Assembly: GCA_964617105.1 (NCBI GenBank)
Contig: CAZTWC010000019.1
Coordinates: forward strand, 1-25,052
DNA length: 25,052 bases
From: CAZTWC01 sp964617105 [NCBI: uncultured Myxococcia bacterium]
Lineage (GTDB): Bacteria > CAZTWC01
Direction of reading: 5' to 3'
In this document: positions 6,379-14,584 of the stretch, piece by piece
Numbering within the stretch: position 1 is the first letter of the stretch
How the letters are laid out: every line of letters begins with the position of its first letter
Program-made: the position numbers and the translations under genes
Notes under the pieces: model-generated
The model's input: the letters and a program-made list of their open reading frames with translations, nothing else
The model's database searches: none
Told to the model about the DNA's origin: nothing

Positions 6379-7086
6379 TTGGCCCGTAAAAAGAAAAAAG
6401 TGGAGGAAGAAGAGGGTGATAGCTTTATCGTTATGTTCACCTCCCTGAGCGTTATTTTGCTTGCTTTTTTTATTTTGCTCAATTCACTGGCGACTCCGGA
6501 TGAAAAAAAGGAGCGGACAGCCCTGGGATCATTGGCCGGTGCTTTTGGTATCCTTACCGGTGGATTTGGTTTTGATCCAAACACGGTTTATTTTGAAAAA
6601 GGCGCTCCCATGATCAAGGCATCGGAGGAAATCCAAATATTGATGAAAAAGGTGAAGCGGGGTATGGAGAAAATGGAATTTGCCACTGGGGTTGAATTTC
6701 ACGAAACCGCCCAGGATTATCGTATATCTTTTCGGGACGGCCTTTTTTTTCAATTGGGCCGGGCAGAATTGGACCCGGTCAGGTTTCCGGTGTTGGATAT
6801 TATTGCTCAGCATATAAAAAGCATCAGGTTTCCTGTGAATATTGAAGGCCATACTGATAGTTTGCTATCAAAAGGAGGCGAGAGGCAAAATTGGCTTTTG
6901 TCTACTCAGAGGGCTATGGCAGTTTTACGTTATTTCGAGGAAGCGGCTAAAGTTCGTCGTCGGTATTTGCAGGCTGGCGGCTACGCTCATTACCACCCCA
7001 AAGTGCCTAACACTACGCCGCAAAACCGGGCTCAAAATAGACGAGTAGAGATCGTTTTTATTAAACCTAAGTTCAGAAAGAGATAA
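6379..7086 (+). CDS. MotB paralogue without the membrane Asp, canonical OmpA domain
   Basis: A 235-residue MotB/OmpA-type protein, TTG start with AGGAGAG upstream. It has a basic/acidic N-terminus and one membrane helix (residues about 15-36). It aligns without gaps to the helix of the next gene, and Ser22 takes the place of the ion-binding Asp (FIVMFTSLSVILLAFF against WMITFSDLVNLMITFF). The C-terminal OmpA-like domain (about 110-230) is canonical: NIEGHTDS with Asp160, LLSTQRAMAVLRYF with Arg178, and AQNRRVEIVF at 218-227. It should therefore bind peptidoglycan well but could not by itself carry the proton-accepting carboxylate. It lies 12 nt after motA and its stop overlaps the next start. 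A structural or stator-anchoring role beside MotB is inferred. Confidence 0.9.
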   Translation: MARKKKKVEEEEGDSFIVMFTSLSVILLAFFILLNSLATPDEKKERTALGSLAGAFGILTGGFGFDPNTVYFEKGAPMIKASEEIQILMKKVKRGMEKMEFATGVEFHETAQDYRISFRDGLFFQLGRAELDPVRFPVLDIIAQHIKSIRFPVNIEGHTDSLLSKGGERQNWLLSTQRAMAVLRYFEEAAKVRRRYLQAGGYAHYHPKVPNTTPQNRAQNRRVEIVFIKPKFRKR

Positions 7087-7892
7087 TGGCGCAATCAGAT
7101 ATACAAAACTCCATGGATAAAGAGTTGGAGCGGCGGGAACGGGATGAGGAGAAAAAACCCAAAAAAGACTCGGGGGGGGGAGATGGTAATCCAAATGCTT
7201 GGATGATAACGTTTTCCGATCTGGTAAATTTGATGATCACTTTTTTTGTGCTGTTATTATCGATGAGTTCCCTGGACGCTAAAAAAGTAAAACAAACTTT
7301 TGAGGCTTTTTCAGAAGTAGCCTATGTTTTGCAAGGTTCTGAGTATAGGGAAGTACGTCCTGAGATTATTCAGACGGTAGACCCCTTTATTTTTTCCACC
7401 GTGGCCGAAGGATTGGTAAAATACCTCAAAGAGTCGGATGAAAAAGTCCGCCGGAGTATAATGCAAAAATTGGCAAAAACATTTGCACAGAAGGTTTTTC
7501 GTAAATTTATAAAAATAGAGGTGGAGAAAGAGCATCCAGAAGTATATTTGGCTAATAATTTATTATTTGTTGATGGCAGTGCTGAATTAAGTGAAGAGGC
7601 TAAGAAATTTTTACGGGAGTTTTCTGAAATTTTAAAGATCGATAAATTCAAACTCAGGGTAGAGGCTCATACCAATCTGGAGCCTAAAGATAAAAAGAGA
7701 TATCCCACCAGTTGGGATTTGGCTTTGAACCGTTCGGTAAATGTGGTCAGTTTCCTGACTGAAAAGGTGGGAGTCTCTCCCCGGGATTTATCGGCCTCTG
7801 CTTATGGGGCGCCTTACAATATACCGGCGAGACATATATCCACCGACTTTGCTGAGAAACGGCAAGTTAAGTTGATATTGTTAAAAAAATAA
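7086..7892 (+). CDS. motB: Flagellar motor protein MotB with membrane Asp
   Basis: A 268-residue MotB. A charged cytoplasmic N-terminus precedes AWMITFSDLVNLMITFFVLLL (membrane helix about 39-59) with the channel Asp at residue 45. The plug/linker region runs from about 65 to 150. The OmpA-like domain (about 150-268) is unusual: the normal GHTD is AHTN (Asp to Asn197), and the terminal NRRVE is EKRQVKL. The ligand Arg in LALNRSVNVVSF (Arg216) is kept. The N-terminal half is thus functional-looking and the peptidoglycan-binding half is eroded, the reverse of the preceding paralogue. It overlaps the previous stop by 1 nt. Together with motA it should form the stator. Confidence 0.93.
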   Translation: MAQSDIQNSMDKELERRERDEEKKPKKDSGGGDGNPNAWMITFSDLVNLMITFFVLLLSMSSLDAKKVKQTFEAFSEVAYVLQGSEYREVRPEIIQTVDPFIFSTVAEGLVKYLKESDEKVRRSIMQKLAKTFAQKVFRKFIKIEVEKEHPEVYLANNLLFVDGSAELSEEAKKFLREFSEILKIDKFKLRVEAHTNLEPKDKKRYPTSWDLALNRSVNVVSFLTEKVGVSPRDLSASAYGAPYNIPARHISTDFAEKRQVKLILLKK

Positions 7893-7987
7893 GATACTAT
7901 ACGTTCATATTTAATGGACTTCTTTCCAGTCAGGTTTTAACTTGCCGGGAAGTTATTTTTGTAAGCGCTCTAAGGAGGAAAATAGGA

Positions 7988-8566
7988 ATGCCCCCCGAAG
8001 ACAATGAAGAAATGGAAGAAAATGAAGGTGAAAGTAAACCAAAGAAAAAGAAACCGCCTATTTTATTGATTATCGTTATTTTAAACGTAGTTATAATGAT
8101 AGGTCTTCTGGTTTACTTGGTTTTGAGAATGCCATCTGGTAATACGCCACCGCCGGCGCCGGCTGAAGGGGGGGAAGTTGCCCCAGCAGCAGCCGGAAGT
8201 GCGTCAGCGGAAAAGAGTACTGAAAGCAGCAAGAAAAAGGAAAATGCCGCCGATGTGCCCCTGAGCGAATTGATTTACAAGTTTAAAACTTTTATTGTCA
8301 ATTTGAACGAAATTTCCGGCACCAGGTATTTAAAGACAGTAGTCGAAATTGAAATGAGTAATGTAGAATTAAAGGAGGAGATCGAGGCTAAAAAACCTCG
8401 GCTCACCGATTTGGTCATCGATTACCTCTCAAGCCTTTCTTATGCTGATACTCAGGGTATGAGCGGCAAAGAGGAGATAAGAGAAAGTTTGCGCCACCGT
8501 ATTAACCAGGTGTTGAAAAAAGGCAGAGTTAAGCGGGTATATTTTACCGAGTTTGTAATTCAGTAA
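7988..8566 (+). CDS. fliL: Flagellar basal-body-associated protein FliL
   Basis: A 192-residue single-pass protein associated with the stator and basal body. It has an acidic then Lys/Pro-rich cytoplasmic N-terminus (about 1-22), a membrane helix (PPILLIIVILNVVIMIGLLV), a Pro/Ala/Ser-rich linker (about 50-85), and a periplasmic domain with IYKFKTFIVNLNEISGTRYL and KTVVEIEMSN that matches the FliL stomatin-like fold. The C-terminus KKGRVKRVYFTEFVIQ is the family's typical end. AAGGAGG lies just before the ATG. It sits between motB and fliM, the common gene order. The 95-bp gap before it holds no recognisable promoter. Confidence 0.93.
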   Translation: MPPEDNEEMEENEGESKPKKKKPPILLIIVILNVVIMIGLLVYLVLRMPSGNTPPPAPAEGGEVAPAAAGSASAEKSTESSKKKENAADVPLSELIYKFKTFIVNLNEISGTRYLKTVVEIEMSNVELKEEIEAKKPRLTDLVIDYLSSLSYADTQGMSGKEEIRESLRHRINQVLKKGRVKRVYFTEFVIQ

Positions 8567-8576
8567 AAGAAAGTAA

Positions 8577-9578
8577 ATGGAACAGATATTATCACAGTCA
8601 GACGTTAATGCCCTTTTATCGGCTGTTGAAGGGGGGCAGGTTGAGCAGGAGGAGCAAGAAGTCTTTCTGGAAGGGGATGTGGCCCCTTTCGACTTAACTA
8701 GCCAGGATAGAATTATCCGGGGCCGGTTGGCTAACCTGGAGATATTGAATGACCGTTTCAGCCGTGTATTCAGGGTTTCTCTCTCAAATTCCCTGCGCAA
8801 AATGGTGGAGGTCAGTGTTGAGTCCACTGGGTTGATGAAATTCAGTGAATTTTTAAGTTATCTTCCGGTCCCATCCTGTATAAATTTGCTAAAAATGCCG
8901 CCCCTCAAGGGCACCAGTTTGATCTCCATCGAGGTAAAATTACTCTATGGACTTTTAGATCTGTTTTTTGGCGGTACCTCTTATTTTACTCCCCATGCCA
9001 AGGTAGAGGGGCGTGATTTTACCGTAATCGAATTGCTGTTAATTAAGAAAATTCTTGATATTTTTCTCTATGACATCAAACAGATTTGGGAACCAGTATT
9101 TGCTATATATCCCGAATATATACGTACAGAAATAAATCCCCAGTTTGTGGTGGTGGTCCCGCAGACCGATGTGGTGATTAATTCCAGTTTTGAGGTTGAA
9201 GTTGAGCAGTTGCGGGGCAAGATTAACTTTATTATCCCCTATTCCATGGTGGAGCCAATTAAGCAGAAATTAACCGGCGGAGTTCAGAGTGAACAAATAG
9301 AAACCGATGATACCTGGCAAAAGAGGTTGGCAGTTCATATATTTGACATGCACTCCAACCTGATTGCCCAGTTGGGAACTTCTAACATCACCATAGAGGA
9401 GTTCCTGACCATGCAAAAAGGGGATATTATTCAACTGGATAAATATGCTGATCAGCCCCTGGAGTTGATGGTGGAAGGTTCTTTGAAGGCTATTGGGCAA
9501 CCTATGATTTATAAGAATAATTTGGCGTTGAAGGTTACTGGGTTGGTTAATTGGGATCCATTAATCAGTTCTTCTTAG
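8577..9578 (+). CDS. fliM: Flagellar motor switch protein FliM
   Basis: Switch-complex (C-ring) subunit, 333 residues, the usual length. The N-terminal CheY-P-binding motif is present as ILSQSDVNALLSAVEGG (family form LSQxEIDALL), followed by an acidic linker. The middle domain follows (SQDRIIRGRLANLEILNDRF, then the KGTSLISIEVKLLYGLLDLF and FFGGTS region). The C-terminal SpoA domain (about 250-330) contains LIAQLGTSNITIEEFLTMQK and GDIIQLDKYADQPLEL. It starts 10 nt after fliL with a weak ribosome-binding site. The intact CheY-binding motif implies chemotactic control. FliN is next, but separated by an unusually long gap. Confidence 0.95.
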   Translation: MEQILSQSDVNALLSAVEGGQVEQEEQEVFLEGDVAPFDLTSQDRIIRGRLANLEILNDRFSRVFRVSLSNSLRKMVEVSVESTGLMKFSEFLSYLPVPSCINLLKMPPLKGTSLISIEVKLLYGLLDLFFGGTSYFTPHAKVEGRDFTVIELLLIKKILDIFLYDIKQIWEPVFAIYPEYIRTEINPQFVVVVPQTDVVINSSFEVEVEQLRGKINFIIPYSMVEPIKQKLTGGVQSEQIETDDTWQKRLAVHIFDMHSNLIAQLGTSNITIEEFLTMQKGDIIQLDKYADQPLELMVEGSLKAIGQPMIYKNNLALKVTGLVNWDPLISSS

Positions 9579-9868
9579 TTAGTGTCGGATGCCGATAGCG
9601 GCGCATCTGCGGCTGACGTAGGAGGTGTCCCTTTAGAGAAAGGTGCCCGCCTACATCTACTTGAAGTCCTGTTATTGGGTGAGCCATGAGGTTGACTGGT
9701 TGTCAGGATCTTGACGAAGGGGAGCTGGAAAATGGTGTTTGTTTCCTATCTGTTTTACCGGTTAGGGTGCGTAACCCCAATAGAATAGGGCTAAATATTT
9801 ACTTCTAGTAGGCTAAAGCAACTTGGCATAATTTTAGCATAAAATATAAACCGTAATGGTGAACAACA
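9579..9868 (+). other. Structured non-coding gap between fliM and fliN
   Basis: About 290 bp in an otherwise compact operon. It contains two adjacent hairpins: GATGC/GCATC at 9588-9607, and a longer imperfect one at 9618-9654 (GTAGG...CCTAC with an inner CCTTT-AGAG-AAAGG). GGTTA...TAACC occurs further on. No T-run follows, so these are not standard terminators. I could not match it to a known riboswitch. A 40-codon open frame (9686-9808) lacks supporting signals. Confidence 0.5.
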
Positions 9869-10198
9869 ATGGCTGATGAACAAGAAAACAACACCTCAGA
9901 GGAAAAAGAGGAGGAAACAACAGACATTCTTACAGAAGTTCCTTCTCTGAGGATGTTATTAGATGTCAACCTGGAGGTATCAGTGGAGTTAGGCAGAAGT
10001 AAGATGTTAATCAAAGAACTTCTGGACTTGAACGAGGGGTCAGTGGTGGAGTTGGCAAAATTGGCCGGAGAGCCTTTGGATATCCTGGTTAATAACAAAT
10101 TAGTGGCCAGGGGAGAGGCTGTGGTGGTCAATGAGAAATTCGGTATAAGATTAACCGATATAATAACTCCGGCGGAAAGGCTGGAAAAGTTAAAGTAG
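9869..10198 (+). CDS. fliN: Flagellar motor switch protein FliN
   Basis: A 109-residue C-ring subunit. The N-terminal third is very acidic (EENNTSEEKEEE-type composition). The SpoA domain (about 28-105) shows LLDVNLEVSVELGRSKMLIK, ELLDLNEGSVVELAKLAGEP, LDILVNNKLVARGEAVVVNE and FGIRLTDI, the standard FliN signature. It works with FliM and FliG in torque and switching, and with FliH in export. It lies downstream of fliM after a 290-bp structured gap and 120 bp before fliO, so local expression control is possible. Confidence 0.95.
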   Translation: MADEQENNTSEEKEEETTDILTEVPSLRMLLDVNLEVSVELGRSKMLIKELLDLNEGSVVELAKLAGEPLDILVNNKLVARGEAVVVNEKFGIRLTDIITPAERLEKLK

Positions 10199-10318
10199 AG
10201 GAATATTAACAGGCAAACATTTTGGGTCAAAAGCGGACAGCGTTGGTGAGCTCCCACTCTTAAAACGATTATTTATGTCCCTTAGTTTTTAAGTGGCAAC
10301 ACTTGGAGGCCCGAGATT

Positions 10319-11527
10319 ATGAAAGTTAAAATCCTATCGTGCTTACTATTTGTATTTATTGCATTCTCTATCCCCGAGGCTTTTGCTTCTTCTGATAGGC
10401 AGGGGAAACTGAAGGCGGTAAAGATCCTCGATAAAGGGGATTATTTACAGGTCCATTTAAAATTCAATCACCGCTATCCCGCCAGGGCGCGCCGTATTTT
10501 ATACAATAAGAATCGGCTGACTATCTTTTTACCGGTTCAGCAGAGCAGGGCCGAACTGGCAAATATCGTTACCTTTCCCTCTTCTTCAAGACCCCGCCAG
10601 TTGAAAAAAATTAATTTGAATCACCTGGACCAGGGTGGAGTAAAATTGATCCTGAGCATGGATTATTCCATCATCAAGGTGGCCAAAGGGATTAAATCAT
10701 CTATTAACGGCAATACTCTAATTTGTACCATACCTTATTATAATAGTTTTACTGCCCATAAGAGTAACAACGGGCGGACAGCACCGGCTGACTATGAAAG
10801 AAAAGATGCAGAGGAATCAGATAGAGTAGTATACGCCGGCAATAGTAATGATAAGCCCAACCGCCAACCGCATAAAAAGAACAAAAACCGAGCAGAGTTG
10901 AACAAGATTCGGGAGATAATCTTAGGCGGTGATGAGCAAGAAGAGAAGGTGAAAAATCTAAAACCAGTAGTTGAAGATCAGCATGCCCCAAATGGTCAGG
11001 ATGATTTAGTGGAAGACCAGGAGGGGGCACGGCTCCTGGCGGCTCTCTATCCCTCAACCGGTAACCCTGCGGTTAAAGCGCCCAAAATCAAAGTTAAAAA
11101 AGATGCCTTCACCCCCATGAAAATGCCCCTGGCCCTGGTGATTACCATAGCCTGCTTTTTCGCCTTTATGGCCCTTTACAAGTATTTTCAGAAAAAGGGG
11201 AGTCCCACTCTGACCGACACGGAGTCAATTGAGATAATTTCCAGGAGAAACCTGGGTAATAAACAGCAGTTGGCCCTGGTAAAAGTGATGGGTGATACTC
11301 TGTTGATCTCTTCCGGTGACCAGGGGATCTCCCTGTTGAGCCGGATTGGCATAAACGGGGATGATGATAAAGTGTCACAGTTTTTGCAAAAAGATAATGT
11401 TAGTCTAGAAGGTCCATTTGCCCAGCAATTGAAGCGGGCCAAAAATGAACTGGTCCAAAAACAGCGGCCTATAGATTCCATGGTTGATAGTATCAACGAC
11501 AAGATTAGACAATTACAGAGTATTTAA
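10319..11527 (+). CDS. fliO: Flagellar export protein FliO with long secreted N-terminal region
   Basis: At 402 residues this is far longer than the usual FliO (about 90-220). A signal peptide (about 1-23, ending AFA) is followed by a beta-rich domain (about 30-140: AVKILDKGDYLQVHLKFNHR, LTIFLPVQQ, GVKLILSMDYS) that resembles AMIN-type periplasmic domains. Then comes a charged, low-complexity linker (about 145-260). The membrane helix is PLALVITIACFFAFMALYKY (about 268-289). The FliO core follows: ESIEIISRRNLGNKQQLALV, KVMGDTLLISSGDQGISLLS. The FliO core assists assembly of the FliP/FliQ/FliR gate. AMIN identity is by pattern only. GGAGG precedes the ATG, and fliP follows. Confidence 0.88.
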   Translation: MKVKILSCLLFVFIAFSIPEAFASSDRQGKLKAVKILDKGDYLQVHLKFNHRYPARARRILYNKNRLTIFLPVQQSRAELANIVTFPSSSRPRQLKKINLNHLDQGGVKLILSMDYSIIKVAKGIKSSINGNTLICTIPYYNSFTAHKSNNGRTAPADYERKDAEESDRVVYAGNSNDKPNRQPHKKNKNRAELNKIREIILGGDEQEEKVKNLKPVVEDQHAPNGQDDLVEDQEGARLLAALYPSTGNPAVKAPKIKVKKDAFTPMKMPLALVITIACFFAFMALYKYFQKKGSPTLTDTESIEIISRRNLGNKQQLALVKVMGDTLLISSGDQGISLLSRIGINGDDDKVSQFLQKDNVSLEGPFAQQLKRAKNELVQKQRPIDSMVDSINDKIRQLQSI

Positions 11528-11582
11528 GGAGTAGGGTAGGGAACTGTAGTTAAGATAAACATTTTTTGTGGATGAGACAATT

Positions 11583-12350
11583 ATGAATAACAATTTAGTA
11601 AAGATAGCAGTTTTTTCGGGAATGGCCGTAGCCACTATGCTCCTTTTACCATCTATTGTTCAGGCCGAACCCCTTAGCGTCCCCAAACTGAATTTTTCGC
11701 TGGACGGCGTTCAGAAACCAAAAGAGGTGGTGGGTGCCATTAAAATTATGATATTGCTCACGGTGCTCACCCTGGCGCCGGCAATTATGATCTCTATGAC
11801 CTCTTTTACCAGGATTATCATAGTCTTTTCATTTTTACGCCAGGCAATGGGCACCCAGCAAGTTCCCCCTAACCAGATAATGGTAGGGTTGGCTCTATTT
11901 TTGACCTTTTACATAATGGCCCCTGCCTGGGAACAGATAAATCAAAACGCTCTTAAGCCTTACCTGGCTGAGGAGATTAGTCAGGATACAGCCATTACGG
12001 AGGCGCTAAAGCCCATCAGGCGTTTTATGCTCAAGCAAACCAAAGAGAAAGATTTGGCGCTTTTTTTCAAGATGTCCAAGCACAAAAAACCTCAATCTAT
12101 AGATGAGGTTCCCACCTATGTGGTAATCCCCGCTTTTGTGTTGAGCGAGTTGAGGACCGCCTTTCAAATGGGTTTTATGCTCTATGTCCCCTTTTTAATT
12201 ATGGATATGGTGATCTCTTCGGTGCTGATGGGGATGGGTATGATGATGCTGCCGCCACCGTTGATATCGCTGCCATTAAAGGTGATTCTCTTTGTGTTGG
12301 TAGACGGTTGGAATTTGATTATTAACTCGTTGCTAAAGAGTTTTTCTTAA
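11583..12350 (+). CDS. fliP: Flagellar export gate protein FliP
   Basis: Core subunit of the FliPQR export gate, 255 residues. An N-terminal signal peptide ends near VQA (about residue 24), as in most FliP. Conserved blocks are PAIMISMTSFTRIIIVFSFL, RQAMGTQQVPPNQIMVGLAL, VVIPAFVLSELRTAFQMGF and MGMGMMMLPPPLISLPLKV. I chose the ATG at 11583, with GGATGAG 6 nt upstream, over a GTG at 11568 that has no ribosome-binding site. It sits between fliO and fliQ in the canonical order. Confidence 0.95.
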   Translation: MNNNLVKIAVFSGMAVATMLLLPSIVQAEPLSVPKLNFSLDGVQKPKEVVGAIKIMILLTVLTLAPAIMISMTSFTRIIIVFSFLRQAMGTQQVPPNQIMVGLALFLTFYIMAPAWEQINQNALKPYLAEEISQDTAITEALKPIRRFMLKQTKEKDLALFFKMSKHKKPQSIDEVPTYVVIPAFVLSELRTAFQMGFMLYVPFLIMDMVISSVLMGMGMMMLPPPLISLPLKVILFVLVDGWNLIINSLLKSFS

Positions 12351-12362
12351 AGGAGTGCAAAG

Positions 12363-12632
12363 ATGAATCAGGAATTTTTGCTAAGTTTTGCCAAACAGGC
12401 CATTTTGGTGGCCGCCTGTACCGCCGGTCCTATGCTGCTAATCGGTATGGTGATAGGTATTATGATTTCCATGTTTCAGGCGGTGACTCAGATAAACGAG
12501 ATGACTTTGACCTTTATACCCAAAATAATCGCCACCGCCCTGGGCGGTATTATCTTCGGCCCCTGGATGCTGGAGAAAATGCTCGATTTTACTACTGGAA
12601 TTTTTACCAACCTGGTTACATATATTAAGTGA
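12363..12632 (+). CDS. fliQ: Flagellar export gate protein FliQ
   Basis: An 89-residue protein with two membrane helices, the normal FliQ size. Characteristic stretches are GPMLLIGMVIGIMISMFQAV, TQINEMTLTFIPKI and the second helix ending FGPWML. The Q-x-x-T-Q-I-N-E-M-T-L-T-F-I-P-K signature is intact. AAGGAG precedes the ATG. It is 12 nt after fliP and 4 nt before fliR. Confidence 0.96.
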   Translation: MNQEFLLSFAKQAILVAACTAGPMLLIGMVIGIMISMFQAVTQINEMTLTFIPKIIATALGGIIFGPWMLEKMLDFTTGIFTNLVTYIK

Positions 12633-12636
12633 ATAG

Positions 12637-13419
12637 ATGAACTCGATTATCAGCAATTTTAGCCAGGCGGATTTGGTACTCTTTTTCGCCATCATGGCTC
12701 GGCTCTCCGGTGTTTTTATACTGGCGCCTTTTTTCTCATCGCCCCAGATTTCTGTTCAGGTTAAGGTGATGTTTTCCGTGATGTTGTCGGTGATCATGTT
12801 TGTTTTTCTCGACTTTTCAGGCCAGGAGATTTCACTTAAGTTTATGGCCATTGTGGTGCTCCTGGTCAAAGAGGTCCTGGTGGGCTTTTTAATAGGCGGT
12901 TCAGCCCGTATGCTTTTTGCCGCAGTCACTTTTATGGCGGAAACCCTGAATATCCAGATGGGATTCCAGGCCAGTGCCATGATAGATCCCTCTACCGCCG
13001 TTCAGGCATCACCGGTAGGTATTCTTGTCAAATTTTTGGCCCTTTCGATCTTTTTGCTTCTGGAAGGCCACCATATTATTATCGAAGCACTTCACTATAG
13101 TTTCATAACCATTCCTCCAGGTTTTCAACACCTTAACATAGATGTGTTCGCACATTTGGTAAAAAGCGCCACCACTATTTTTGAGGTTGGCATCCAACTT
13201 GCAACTCCTGTAATGGGAGCTATTTTTTTTACCAACGCTGCTTTGGCGCTTTTGGCCCGGGTAGCACCTCAAACCAATGTTTTTGTATTAGGTATTTCTA
13301 TCACTATCTTGGTTGGGTTGATTACTTTGATGTTGTCTCTTCCTTATTGGAGCATGTCTTTCAACTCTCACGTTCAGGGGATGTTCAAAGATTTGGTCGC
13401 TCTGATACAGATAATTTAA
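12637..13419 (+). CDS. fliR: Flagellar export gate protein FliR
   Basis: A 260-residue polytopic protein with about six membrane helices. Signature parts are ARLSGVFILAPFFSSPQISV near the N-terminus, VKEVLVGFLIGGSARMLFAA, IQMGFQASAMIDPSTAVQAS and the region ALLARVAPQTNVFVLGI. It forms the gate with FliP and FliQ and contacts FlhB. The start lies 4 nt after the fliQ stop, so translation is probably coupled to fliQ. It precedes flhB with a 45-bp gap. Confidence 0.95.
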   Translation: MNSIISNFSQADLVLFFAIMARLSGVFILAPFFSSPQISVQVKVMFSVMLSVIMFVFLDFSGQEISLKFMAIVVLLVKEVLVGFLIGGSARMLFAAVTFMAETLNIQMGFQASAMIDPSTAVQASPVGILVKFLALSIFLLLEGHHIIIEALHYSFITIPPGFQHLNIDVFAHLVKSATTIFEVGIQLATPVMGAIFFTNAALALLARVAPQTNVFVLGISITILVGLITLMLSLPYWSMSFNSHVQGMFKDLVALIQII

Positions 13420-13464
13420 TCTAGTTCCCGCAGGGGGACTGATGGCTGAGGCAAGTGAAAATCG

Positions 13465-14571
13465 ATGAAGGATGATGGTGCCAATCGGACTGAGCCAGCA
13501 ACTGCGAAAAAACGCCAAAAGGCGCGGGATGAAGGCCAGGTAAAAAAGAGCATGGAAGTTATCACTTGTGTGATGATGTTGGCCAGCCTTTTTTATTTGT
13601 TTTATCTGGGTCCCTGGACCTGGGACCAATTAAAATATCTTACCACTCTCTATCTATCTTCCAGCGGTCAATTTTTTATCAACCATGACAATGTCTTTTT
13701 CTTTTTTACCGGTGTTCTAAAGAGAGTAATGGTGGTGTTAAGTCCTTTTTTGGGAATGATGCTGGTGTTCGGTTTCTTTTCCAATTATTTCCAGGTTGGA
13801 TGGGACCCCCGTTTGAAACCTATAATTCCCAATTTCTCTAAAATAATCCCCAACATTTCTGCCTTACGAAACATGTTTTTTTCCCTCAATAGTTTGATGG
13901 AGTTATTCAAATCAACACTAAAAATGGTTATTATCGGGGGTATCTGTTATATAGTTTTAAAAGGAGAGATGGACAATCTCTTCGATTTGCCTGCCAGAAC
14001 CATTTCATATAGTTTCTCTTTTGCTGCCATGGTGGTAGTCAAAATGTTCTTTAAAGTCATTTTAATATATATCGTGTTGGCTTTGCTAGACTATTTGTTC
14101 AAAAGCTACCAATACGAGGAAAACTTAAAAATGACCAAACAGGAGGTAGAGGACGAAAACAAGCAGAGCCAGGGTGACCCCAAGGTAAAGGGCGCCATCA
14201 GAAAGAAACAGCGGGAAGTGGCTAAGCGGCGTTTTAAACAAGTGATTCCCGAAGCGGATGTGGTAGTCACCAACCCTACTCACTTTGCCGTGGCCCTGCG
14301 TTACAAGGTGGGACTGGATAATTCACCCCGGGTGCTGGCTAAGGGAAAAAATGATATGGCCAAAAAAGTTAAAGATATTGCCCGGCATCATAATATTCCT
14401 ATCATAGAAAATCGACCGTTGGCACGACAATTGTATAAAACAGTAAGAGAGGGTGATGAGATTCCCGAAGAACTGTTTAAGGCAGTAGCACAAGTTTTGG
14501 CGTATGTGTATAGAATTAAAAACAGACTTACTAACCAAATGGACATAGAAAGCCAGGTGGGTATCAATTGA
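13465..14571 (+). CDS. flhB: Flagellar export substrate-specificity protein FlhB
   Basis: A 368-residue export-apparatus protein that switches substrate class after hook completion. The N-terminus NRTEPATAKKRQKARDEGQV is the family signature. Four membrane helices follow up to about residue 215. The cytoplasmic domain holds the self-cleavage site N270-P271-T272-H273 in VVTNPTHFAVALRYK. The C-terminal part (IPIIENRPLARQLYK, AVAQVLAYVYRI) is complete. The ATG overlaps the stop of an 8-codon open frame (13442-13468, MAEASENR) that itself has a good Shine-Dalgarno (AGGGGG). The short frame looks like a leader peptide or a displaced original start. Confidence 0.95.
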   Translation: MKDDGANRTEPATAKKRQKARDEGQVKKSMEVITCVMMLASLFYLFYLGPWTWDQLKYLTTLYLSSSGQFFINHDNVFFFFTGVLKRVMVVLSPFLGMMLVFGFFSNYFQVGWDPRLKPIIPNFSKIIPNISALRNMFFSLNSLMELFKSTLKMVIIGGICYIVLKGEMDNLFDLPARTISYSFSFAAMVVVKMFFKVILIYIVLALLDYLFKSYQYEENLKMTKQEVEDENKQSQGDPKVKGAIRKKQREVAKRRFKQVIPEADVVVTNPTHFAVALRYKVGLDNSPRVLAKGKNDMAKKVKDIARHHNIPIIENRPLARQLYKTVREGDEIPEELFKAVAQVLAYVYRIKNRLTNQMDIESQVGIN

Positions 14572-14584
14572 TGAGGGTCAAAAT

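Noticed and set aside
9588-9654. Cyclic-di-GMP (GEMM) riboswitch before fliN
   Set aside because: The conserved GEMM core was not found; hairpins alone do not support the call.
9686-9808. 40-codon open frame in the fliM-fliN gap
   Set aside because: No good ribosome-binding site, no recognisable motif, and it lies in a hairpin-rich non-coding gap.
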